Assembly (NCBI RefSeq): GCF_943734655.1
Contig: NC_071353.1
Span: forward strand, 153,712,179 to 153,776,178
DNA: 64,000 nt
Source of the DNA: Sabethes cyaneus
Taxonomy: Eukaryota; Arthropoda; Insecta; Diptera; Culicidae
Reading direction: 5' to 3'
In this document: positions 23,801-35,800 of the stretch, in pieces
How positions within the stretch are numbered: the first letter of the stretch is position 1
Layout: every line of letters begins with the position of its first letter
Notes under the pieces: model-generated
What the model was told of the DNA's origin: nothing
Database searches by the model: none
The model's input: only the letters and a program-made list of their open reading frames with translations
Position numbers and translations under genes: made by a program

Positions 23801-26800
23801 AGGGGAGAGTAGTCAACAGTGAGACAACAGGAACAGTGAGACATCGGGAATAGCTTCGCAATAAAACATACAAGATCCATGATATTTTCCTGCGAAGTAA
23901 AGTTTGTGAATCTATATCACATAATACAGCTTGAAAAAAAATTGTTAATTTTTTAGTATATTTTTCAACAAAAGTCGTTTTTGGGGGGGTCAAAGTAAAT
24001 TTTATTGCGATCATTGTCAGGGAATTTTAACGGCAAATCGCAAAAGTAATCCAAATTAAATTTACTACATGGCATCTCATAGGAATGAGAGATAAAAATA
24101 AAAAATATAAGACCATCGAATTGTTTGCTAACACCACTATTTCACTATTTCTTATAAAACATTCCTATTGGGAACAGTGAGACAAACAGATGTGAGTAAT
24201 TTTAAAAAAAAAAAAAAATTTGTGTTGAATTGTCCATCAATCCATATGAATTGATTGTAAATGAGTTCTGAAGTGTAAGTTGAAAGTCAGATAACCAGGA
24301 TTGGACCTTTATATGAATATAAATGTAGATGTGAGAAAAATCGGAATTTTCAATAATGCACAACAATAATGTATGCTTTATGCACAAAATATACAGTACG
24401 ACCTCTAAACTATTCTGTGTAACCAAAAAATATGGTTTAAGTTTAATTCTAATATGTGTCTCAGTATTCAATACTGGTTGTCTCACTCTTCCCACCTACT
24501 GGGGAACAGTGAGCCAAAAAAACATCTTCACATTTGCGTTTGTAACTATTTTAGCTTTCAACCAAAAGGGCTGAAACTTTTTTTCAGACAATTAGAAGGA
24601 TATACCTTTCAAATGGATTGAAGACCTCGTTGGTAACTTTCACCGAAAATTTTTTAAAAGTTTTGGAAAAAAAGTGTCTCACTGTAGACGTCTCTCCCCT
24701 ATAGATTATGAGTAGCTGATTGCCCGATCTCACTCGAGGCCCCTTTGTCACTCAGTCACTTGTACATCTATTTTTGTAAGCTCTCATAATGCAAGAAATA
24801 AAACCCTTTTTTCAGTTGAATATGTCCACTCTTTGTCAATTCCTCTCGCGTTGTCCCCCAAGCACTTGTAAACCTGGCTACCCTATTCCCCCTTTCAGAA
24901 ATAAAACATAACTTGTATAACTGCTATCGTTCCAAATGCAAGAGAAACGCACCCCTTTACCCATTTGAACCTTTCTCTCTCTCCTTGTAAGAGACCGTCT
25001 CCCTCTTTTGTAAACCCCCCGGTGCTGATTCTTTTATGCCAAAAAAAACATGTGTTTGACAAACGACGTTTGACGAAGAACAGTCACGTAGCTAATTATG
25101 CATCGGTTTGTTCTATGAAAATGCCTATAACAGAAAACGAAACAATGGTTTATTTACCATATATTCCTCCTCGGTGGAACCTCCCTCTTTTCTCACAGTG
25201 AATTGCACAACTGCAATCGGTTGAAATGCAAGAGAAACGCAACCGCTTTTACCTATTTAGATCTCTCCCCCCCCCATGTTTGAGATTTCCCCCTTTTATC
25301 AACTTCCCAGTACTAATTCCTTGATTTCAAGGAACATGTGTGCCAAGTTTGATGAAGAACCGTCCAGGTGTTTCGGAGTTATGGTCCCCCCCCCTCCCTG
25401 GTCTTTTTGCCACCTGTTTGTTGTCGCCTTGTCATTGTTTGTTGTCTTTTCTTTATATTCATCGTCTTATCACGTCGCTTCTTTGAAGTATTTTTGTTAT
25501 GATTTTGTTGTATTTCCGTCATTCGTTCGTCTTTTTTTGTTTCGTTTTTTGTTGTTTCTTCCGACGCACAGTGGGACGGATTCAAAAGAAGACGGACATC
25601 GATATTTGCGACGAAACTACCAAAGATATCAACTTACTGTCTTCTGCAATGTTTCTTCGATTTATGAGAACTTTATAATAGTATTGTAAAATTTGGGATT
25701 AAGGGGATACCACAACAGATAGAAAAAATAACTTTTTAGTTTCAAGCTTACCGTCTTCGATTGGTGAGAAACATTTGTAGGCAATATTGTTTTGAGCAAC
25801 TTCACTGAAGAAAGAAAGTGGCTATCTCTTAAGGGAAAAAAGTTACGGAGCGAAACTTGCGGGTACCCCCTTAATATTGGTATTTTTCACATAGCTCTTT
25901 TATTTCAACTCTTATCAACATGAAATGTTCTGCAAAGTTGTAGACAATACTAATTTGCATATTTTTGTAAAATATGTGGAAACTCTACAATTGCCGGTTT
26001 TCAAGTTGTTTAAATTTTTTGCTTTTTTCATTGCAAGCTTTAAGGGGATGTTTCTTGAGTAGTAGCAGAATGTAGCAGCTGACTTATAATGTTTTTGCAA
26101 CATCCACTCTTTATGTATAAGAGCATGTATAAATGACAATGGGATCTCATGGGCCAAATGAGTAAACTGCATTTAAGTTTTCCAGTTTTGAAGATTTAAC
26201 CCTCCAACGAGAAAGACCGCCTGCTGACCTAGATCCTTAGAGCAATTTATGAAATTTGTTTTGAACGAACAATATAAAAAGTTTGTTTACAATAGACTTC
26301 TTGACATTTTGGAAACAAGATTACAACATTCTCACCATGCGTTCGAGAGTTATCATCTTTCAAAACCAAGAATTCATGAGAATTGTAAAAAGATTATTCC
26401 GTCATTTTTACTTTTAGAGAAAAGATCATTTAGAACAAATTAATCGACCTCATCATTTTTGTGAGTTGTTCATATGATTTATTCAAACTTTGTAATACAT
26501 TTGATTTTTAAAAAATATTTAGATATACCGCTGGAGACATGGAATCGTGGAAAAAGTCATTAGCTCGAACGTACGGTTTTTCCGATGTTACCTGTTAGAG
26601 AATCAAAGTAAATAATATGTACCTAACAACTTGTCGCCTGTTCGAATCTTGACTGGGAGATGCTGCGATAGAATCGCAGCACTATCCCTACAATTGTCCT
26701 GAATTCCTACAACTGGCTGTGAAGTCTGTCGTAATAAAAAACAAAGTGCCAAGTTTCGAAAATAGCATCTAGGCTTTACCTTAGTTTCACCCAGGTTATG

Positions 26801-29800
26801 GCATTCGTGCCTTAATTTGTTTTTATGTTTCTGTATATATATAAGACATGTTTAGTAAAAGAAATCAGCTAATTTAAGGTAACATGAGATTTGTACGACT
26901 TTAAACGTTCTTTTGTACTGTAAAACTGATAAACTAAAACGCAGTTTACTCATTTGGCCCATGAGATCCCACTGTCATTTATACATGCTCTTACACATAA
27001 AGAGTGGATGTTGCAAAAACATTATAAGTCAGCTGCTACATTCTGCTACTACTCAAGATACATCGCCTTAAAGTTTGCAATAAAAAAGCAAAAAATTTCA
27101 ACAAATTAAAAACCGGCAATTGTAGAGCTTCCAAATATTTTACAAAAATATGCAAATTAGCATTGTCTACAACTTTGCAGAACATTTCATGTTTATAAGA
27201 GTTGAAATAAAAGAGCTATGTAAAAAAACAATATTAAGGGGGTACCCGCAAGATTCGCTCCGTAACTTTTTTCCCTTAAGAGATAGCCACTTTCTTTCTT
27301 CAGTGAAGTTGCTTAAAATAATAATATCTACAAATATTTCTTATCAATCGAAGACGTTAAGCTTAAAACTAAAAAGTTATTTTTTCTATCTGTTGTGTTA
27401 TCCCCTTAATCTCAAATTTTCCAACACCATAAAAAAGTTCTTATAAAGCGAAGAAACTTTGCAGAAGACATTAAGTTGATATCTTTAGTAGTTTCGTCAC
27501 AAATATCGATGTCCGTATTCTTTTTAATCCGTCCCACTGTGCGACGGCTTTTGCCGTTTTTTTTACTTTTTTATTACTGTTGTCACATGTCTTTTCGTCG
27601 TCATTTGGTCGTCTTCTCTTCGTTTTTTGCCATTTTTTCATCGTATTTTGCGTCGTTTTGCCATATTTTCTTGTGTTATTGTGTTTAATTTTTATTTCGT
27701 CACTTACTTACCATTTTTATGTCGTATTGTTTGTTATCAGTTGTTTTTTTATTGCCTCTGTGTGTTCTTCCGTCGGATATTAGAAATCTTTTCGTCGTCT
27801 TATTGACACTTTTTTAACGACTTTTTGTCATTCTTATTGGTTTTGTAGCCGTATTTTTTCATCGGTTCATCGGTTTTCAACTTGTCATTACATTTTCACC
27901 ATCTTTTCATAAATTTGTCGTCATCACTCCATGCCATTTCCGTCGCTGTTATATCGTCTTTTGCCGCCTCTTCGCATCCTGTTTTTTCCTTGTTCCTTGG
28001 TCATCATATTGTTGTCCTGTCGACGCGCTGTTTTTTTATTCATTTTTCAATTCTCTTTTCTTCGTATTCGTCGTATTTTTGCCATTTTTTCACTGTATTT
28101 TCGTTGACTGTTTTTTCGCTTTTTTCTGCAATTTTTTGTCGTTTTTTATGGTTTGTTTTTTTACTGTTTTGGCTTATTTTCGTCGTCTGTTCTTTGTTTT
28201 TGTATCACCTTTTTATTGTCTTATGTCTCTTTGTCGTGTTTTTTTGTCGTTGTTTTAGCTACTTTTCGTTGTCTTTTCAATGTATTTTTATTTTAATTCC
28301 GACATATTTTCTTATTTTCGCCTAATTTTCGTCAGTTTCATTATCCTTTATCACTTTTCGTCATCTTCTTATCGCACTTTCGTTGTCTTTATGCCGGCAC
28401 TTTGTATTTTAGTCATCTTTCCATCGCCTTTTTATTGTGTTTTCTGAAGGCTTCCATATATTCAACAGTTTTTATTTATCGCTTAGAAGAAGCAAAGTTA
28501 GTTAATGCAAATATGACTAGGATTTCAGATACTAGGTTATAAAGATTAACCTTATTCACTTGCCAACAGTGAAATTCTATCCTACCACAGAAAACTTATC
28601 AGGAACTGTTGTGAAATGTGCGAAGAAATAGAAACGAAAATATTTCACATTTCTGTCGTATTCCAACCAGCAACATGTCAGTATTATTATTAATATGAAT
28701 TTACTACGGTCAGCCAAGTCTGAACTCCGTGCCCCAAAGCCTGAAATATAGAGAGAGTATCCGGCCACAGAGACCACAAAGAGCTATAGGCTGGAACCGC
28801 AAGAGAGAGAGAGAGAGATGATCAATCCAGCAAAACAGTGCAAAAGAATAAAAATGATCGTCGCTAATCGCGGAAGGAAACCTTCCTCTTCTGGGCTTGG
28901 CAGAGAAGGAGTCTATTTCTAAAGACCCAAACCTGTGTTGCTCATCAGCAAAGGTCGTTTACTGGCGGTCACTCTAAATATAGCCCAAACTAGAAATTGG
29001 ACTACATGAGGAGCTCCAATAAATCAGTCCTGGTTAATTGGGGTTTCTTATTTGTTCATTTATCTGTGAAGGATATTATGAAAAAGGCTTTTTCAATTAC
29101 ATTATTTGGGGTTTTCCTAAGTCAAAAGTATTTGGCAACATGAAACTGAAAGTTTTGCCATGCGTTTCGATTGCAATTTAAACCTCTTAATTCTGTGTTT
29201 TCCTTTCAATTACAGATCGTATCAAACGGAACAGCACCCGTAAAGATCCACCACCGGCACGGCCGCCGCCAGTTTCGAACCAAAACAATGCTTTCAACGA
29301 TAATACCGTGACGCTACGCAACAAGCCTTCGTGTAAGCAAAGAAACCTTGCAAAAACAAAAAATCGCATTCGAAAATAAATTACTAATCATAACCAATTT
29401 TTTTTTCTCAAATTTATGACTGCAGTCATCTCTTCTACACCAGCGTTCGCCAACACTGGCTACCAGCCACAACAACAACTGCAGCCTCAGCAGCAGCCGC
29501 AGTACTATCAACGGTCAGCGAACAAAAACAAGGGAAAAGCACGCCTACGCAAGGAAGACATTGGCATGCCATCGAACTTCAAGCATCTGACGCATGTCGG
29601 CTGGAGTCCAACCAGCGGATTCGATCTAAAGGGTGAAGAGGAAACGCTTAAACCCTTCCTGGAAAAGGCAGGCGTGCGGGACCAGCATGTAAGTAGTTGC
29701 GGCAATCTCGTTGCCTACATTCTTACAGCTGTCTGACGCTTCTGTTCTGCGGTTTTTAGCTGAAAGATCGCGAAACACGTGAGTTCATCTACGACTTCAT

Positions 29801-32800
29801 TCAGAACCACAAGGTACTGGACACGATGAAGTACGAGCAGAGTGGCAATCGGAAGCAGAAACCACCGGCACCGCCGCCGGTGCCGATCCGGAATCATCAG
29901 GAGCAGGTTTGTTTTGTTTGCAACTCAACAATAACACTAACACGTTATTAATTTGATTGGTTTTTTGAACAGCAGCAACAGCAGCAGCAGCAGCAGCAAA
30001 TCAACGGTAACAATCAGCAGCGAAACCCACCGCCACCGCCTCCAAACAGAACGCTGCCACCACTTCCGGCTACGACCCCACCAAAGGTAAACCAAGCGCC
30101 TTCCCGACCGCCCCCGATGCAGCAGCAGCAAACGGCGACGACTACACCACCGGCAGCGGTACCGGTAAGTCTATTCCCGCCATAAAGCCCTCCTTCTCTT
30201 AAACGATAACGATTTATGACGTAGGACTGCGTCTTACCGCAGATTTTGAACGCTAATAGCTCTGCCAATTATGAATGGATTTTCATGGTTTAGATACCGA
30301 TCGATTCACAACAGATGTAGCAATTATTGTGGTTTCTATTAGTGAAAATTAACGAAAAGTTTCAAGATCAAATGTCCCCATACATTTGCTTTGTGATCAT
30401 CTTGCTTCACAGGCAGAAACGACAGTTAAACGCATCATCTTTTTACTGTGATTACTGCGATTTCGATTACTTTATTTTAGACAAAAAAAGTGTCAGCTCC
30501 CTTGTCTCAACCGGTCGAAGATTCTCCACGGCGTCCAGACATGTACTAATTTGATATCTGTGCTTGGGAAGTACGCAAAAAAAACGATAAAGTCCTCTCG
30601 TCCTAATAAAATTTCTTAGGACCAATTTGATGTCTGTGTTAGGGAAGTGCACCAGGAAAAATGACGAGTCTCCTTATCCCATAAATCCTAGTCCAATTTC
30701 ATGTGCTGAAAGTGAACAGTCATAAAAAAGTGAGCGTCCAATCCTATCTTCAGTGATGCCAGATCTACAGATTTATCCGTGGTTCTACGGATTTAAGAAT
30801 TTTCTACGGACCGACGGATCAAGTGCTCGTATCTACGGAATTTCGTAAACTTCACAGAAATTGTTGAAAATTTCTTTCAATAACAAAATTCTTGTTATAT
30901 TTGCATTGATTAGTTTGACTGGTTTTACTCTTTTCACGTGACAATTGAAAACTGTTGAACATTTAAGCCTTCAGAAAACACAACAATAAGACGACATAAA
31001 GAAATCTAAAATACGAAGAAAAAACAACGAAGAGACGCTGTAAAGACGACAAAAATGCGATTAAAAATTGAAAAGGTGATGAGAAGATGGCTAAAATGCG
31101 TCGAAAAGTTAACAAAAAGGCAACGAAAAACGACAAAAATACGACGGAAACAACATGAAAATGCAATGCCAAGACTCAGCGCCAAAACAGTGACAAAAGC
31201 AACAAAACATGATAAAAATAGGTTTGAAATGGGCCAACAAGGCAACGCGCAGTGGGACGATTTCATCGAAAAGGTGGACATCAGGTTTTGCGTAGAAACT
31301 ACTAAGTTTTCTACATTGGTGTCTTCACAAAAGTTTCTTGCTTTTCGAAATACTTTTTTGTTATACCAAAAAAATTTGCATTAAGGGGGTGGGTCAAAAA
31401 TTTAACTTTTTTATTTGAAGCCAAATATAAACAATGTCTAAGAAAAAGTTGTATAAAATGTTATTTGAGCAGTTTTTGTCGAAGAAAGAAAACTTCTATC
31501 TCTCAAGGATAAGAAGGTATAGTGCTACAAACTAATGTATCTCCTTAATTCCAGTCTTTGACCCACCCTCTTAATGCAATTTTTTTTGGTAGAACAAAAA
31601 AGTACTTCGAAAAGCAAGAATCTTTTGTGAAGACACCAATGTAGGAAACTTAGTAGTTTCTACGCAAAACCTGATGTCCGCCTTTTGTTAAAACCGTCTC
31701 ACTGTGTAACATACATAACATACTTTAAACGACAACGAAAGAACAAAGAAAAGACAAAGGGGACATTTTTGTTGTCTTGACAACCGAACAGAATGATGAA
31801 AACTTGATAAAAGTTTATGAAATGACAATAAAAAATAGCGAAACGACGACAAAAGTCGATGAAAAGATGATAAAACCGAAAAAAGACGACGAAAAGAGGC
31901 TAAAACAGCCACTAAAAAGTCGACAAAAAGGTTTCAATGTGCAAGAACCAAAAATACGACAGAGATATGGCAACAAGACGACGAAAAGGCGCCGAAAACG
32001 AAACGAAAAACAATACGGTGATGAAAAGAAACCAAAACAGCGACAAACAAACATGACTAAATACGACAAGGCAGACAAAAAACACGACAAAAAGACGTTC
32101 GATAGTGTCAAAATAAAACATGACGGTGAAAATGGCAAAATCCGCTGAAAAAGTAACAGAAATGCCAAAAGCAGACTTCAAAAAACGACGAACAGACGAT
32201 GAAAATACGTTGAAATGGTGGCAAAAAGACCACGAAAAGGCGACAGAAATATGGCAGAGACGTATACAAACAGAAGAAAGCAAAGAGAGGACAAATTGGG
32301 ATGCGAAAAGGTATCGAAAAGATAACAATAAGATGACGAAATGACTATAATAAATAGCTGTAGAAAAGTCGATAAAGAGACGACGATAAAAAGACGGTAA
32401 AACAGGGACGAAAAAACAATCTAGAAGTTTCAAAAAGGTGACAAAACACGCACAAAAGACGATGAATAGATAGTGAATATATGACAGAAAGACAACGAAA
32501 GAACCATGGAAAGACAGTAAAAATATAGCTTTTAGTTGTCTGAACAGCAAATAGGATGACGATAATATTGCAGAAGTGGACTACTAAAAGATAACACAAA
32601 AAACGGCGAAACAAAGAGACAAAAACCAACGAAGAGATGACAATAAAAAACGACTTAAAAAGATGCCAAAACAGTAACAAAAATAACGTCAGAGACGCCA
32701 AAAAGGCGCCGAAAAAATCGACGAAAACTGCCAAAAACGAAGCTCGAAAAAACGACGGACGAATGAATAACAGGACAATATGATGAAAAAGACGCCAAAA

Positions 32801-35800
32801 CAACAAAAAAAAAAAGAAAAACACTATGAAAAAACGTTTGAAAAGCGCCAAAAACATGCAAAATAACGAGAAAATTATGAATACACGGCAGCAAGCCGAC
32901 AGCATGACGACGAAAAGAAGCCAAAACAGCGACAAAAATGGCAAAAAGTCATCAAAAAAACAACAAATACAGAAAACACGACGAAAAATGACAAAAGAAA
33001 ACGATTTAGAAAGCGTGAAAAAGACGACAAAGAACGACGAAACGACAGTAAAGAAAACAACATTTTGGGTCCCTTTTTTTATATGCCCGCAGGGCATTGC
33101 GACAGTCTTAATGATCGTGTCTGGGAAAAAAAGAAAACACAAAGGAAAGAAAACTAAGATCACAGGAAAAAAAGAAAAACTCAACTAAAGAGAAAAAAGC
33201 AAAGACAACAGATCTTAAACTCAGAAAAGAAAGAAAAAAAAATGTTTTCTTTTATGTCTCTTTTGCTTTAAGTTTTCCTTTGCATTTTTCTTCTTTTTCT
33301 CAGAATTTTGCTTTCTTTGCTTTAGTCTTTCTTTTACGTTTTGAGTTTTCCTTTGAATTTTTCTTCTTTTCCTCAAATCTTTGCGCTTTTACTTTGAATT
33401 ATCCATCCTTTCTTTTAAGTTTTTAGTTAAATGGTGTTTTTTTAGTTTTTCTTTCTTTCCTTTGAGTTTAGGTTCTTCTTTTGAAAGAAAACCAAGCAAA
33501 ATTGAAAGGAAAAGGAAAAACTTAAAGAACTTAAAGGGAAGGAAAATTCAAAAGAGAAGAATAAAAACTTTAAAATGCTATTGGAAAGTATTGAAATTGC
33601 ATGGAGAAAGAGAAACTAAAGCAAAGAGAAGAAAAGAAAAATTCAAAGATAAAAAAAGCAAAACTCATAAGAAAGTAGGAAAATTCAAACCAAACTAAGC
33701 AACGATTCGAGGAAAAGAAAGAAAATCAAAGCAAATTATTAAAGAAAAGGAAGAAAAACACGACAGAAAGGAAGGAAAATTCAAAGAAAAGAAAGCAAAG
33801 ATTTGAAGAAAAAGACGAAAAAATTAAAGAAAAAGAAGTAAAGCTGAAATAAAAGAAAGCAAAGATCCAAGGAAAATAACTCAACTCATTGACAAGGAAA
33901 AAACTCAAAGAAAAATCTGACAGTAGGACGAAAAACTCAAAGGAAAGGAAGGGAAACTTAAAGGAAAGGACGATAACTCAAACCGAAGAGGAAACATTTA
34001 ACAAAAGGAAGGTGTACACAAAGGAAAGGAAGAAAAACTCCAAGGATAGGACAAGAAGTAGAAGAAACTAAAAAAAAGAAAAAAAAATCTAGAAAGGAAG
34101 GAATATCCCATTCAAGGGAAACATAAGCAAAACTCAAAGAAAAAGGCAAAATACTTAAAATAAAGAAAGAAAACATCTAAGAAAAGGAAGAAAAAAATCA
34201 AAGCAACAACAAGAAAATCAAATCAAATGAAAGAAAGCAAAACTCAAATTTCAGAGAAATGGTAGAAAAACTCAAAAGAAAGGGAGAAAAGCGCAAAGAA
34301 GAGGAAAAAACTTCAAGGAAGGGGAGGAAACTCAAAGCAAACTGCAACTCAAAGTTAAGGGAGGAAAACTAGAGATAAGGGAGCAAAATTCAAAGCAGAG
34401 CACAACTTAAAACAAAGAAAACCCCAAAGAAGGCTAAAGGAAATCAAAGAAACAAAACTCAAAGGGCGAAAAACTCAAAACAAAGAACAAATATTTAGAG
34501 TAAGGAGGGAATACACAAAGAAAAGGCAGGAAAACTCCAAGGAAAGGACGAAAAAGTCTAAGAAATGGAAGAATAATTCAAAAGAAAGAAAGGAAAACGG
34601 CAAGGAGAGGAATGAAAACTCAAATTTAATCAAACGAAGGAAGGGAATTAAGCGAAACTCAAAGTAAAAGAAAAAAATCTCAAATCACAAAACTCAAATC
34701 ACAGCAAACGAAGGAAAGAAAGGAAGTATGACTCAAAGGAAAGAAAGGAACACTAAAGAAATCAAAGGAAACAAAAATCTCAAAGGAAAGGGAAAGGATG
34801 AAAAATGCAATGAAGAGGAAAGAAACCACAAAGAAAAGAATCTGTAACTCGAAGTTAAAGAAGGAAAACTAAAAGATAAGGAAGCGAAACTCAAAAGAGA
34901 GAACTTAAAAGCAAGAAAACTTAAAGAAGGGGAATTAAAAGTCAAGTCAAAGGAAAATAAAGGAAAAAAAGTTCAAAGCAAAGTTTCGGGAAAAAGAAGA
35001 AAAAATCAAAAGAAAAAAATAAAACTCAAAGAAAAAATGTAAGCTCAAAGCAAACGAGGAAAAACTACAGTAAAGAGAGCCAACCTCCGAGAAAAGAATA
35101 AAAATTCAATGGAAAGGAAGGAAAACTTTCTGTCTGTCCAAGTAAAGGGCGAAAAAAGTCTAAGAAAAGGAAGAATAACTCAAAAAAAGTGACAATTTTG
35201 GTTGTCTCAAAAGCGAACGGAACAGCGAGAAAAGATGATGAAAAGACAACGAAGAACGAAAGAAAAGTTGTAAAATGATGATGTCAAAACAGAAGCCGTT
35301 GAAAAAAGTGACGAAAAGTGACGAAAAGTGCCAAAACGAAGTCACAAAATGACGAACAGATGCCGACGAAACAGTGATGTAAAAATGGCAAAACGTCCCT
35401 GAAAAGGCGACAAAAAAGACGCCAAAACGTGTCGAGAAAAAGCAACAAAAAATGGTGAAAAGACATGATAAGAACGACGAAAAGACGGCAAAAAGACGAC
35501 GAGGCGAACGAAAAGATGACCAAAAAATGATGACAAGTAGATGAAGAAAAGCTGAAATAACAGTGACCAAAGATGACAAAAAATACGATAAAAGGACACC
35601 GAAAAATTACCAGAGAAATGACAAAAAATGTCAAAAACGACGAAAAAAAGATGCAGAAAAGGCGATGAAGAGACGATTAAACGACAACCGAACAACGACA
35701 AGAAATGCAAAAAACGTACTACAAATGAGGGCAAAAAGAATGCAATAAAGAGCAATTAAAAATAACAACAAATCGTTGGAAGTAGACAAAAACACAATGT

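Larger units (their letters stand above)
25390..28470. repeat. Pyrimidine-rich degenerate array, split by a foldback
   Basis: The + strand is dominated by TTTTTCGTCGTC- and TTTTGTCGT-like words on both sides of the foldback (25390-25566 and 27542-28440). If the foldback is removed the two sides form one array. Long open frames such as 27882-28325 arise from the low stop-codon content of such sequence and are not genes. Confidence 0.8.

Noticed and set aside
25567..31706. A complete RAG/Transib-type recombination system in this window
   Set aside because: Only end motifs and foldbacks were found. No transposase with the Transib catalytic domain could be read in any frame.
31777..33184. Overlapping open frames of 123-279 codons, Lys-rich on + and Phe/Leu-rich on -, resembling membrane proteins
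   Set aside because: Composition follows the GACGAAAA array. Hydrophobic frames are the complement of A-rich repeats, not membrane proteins.
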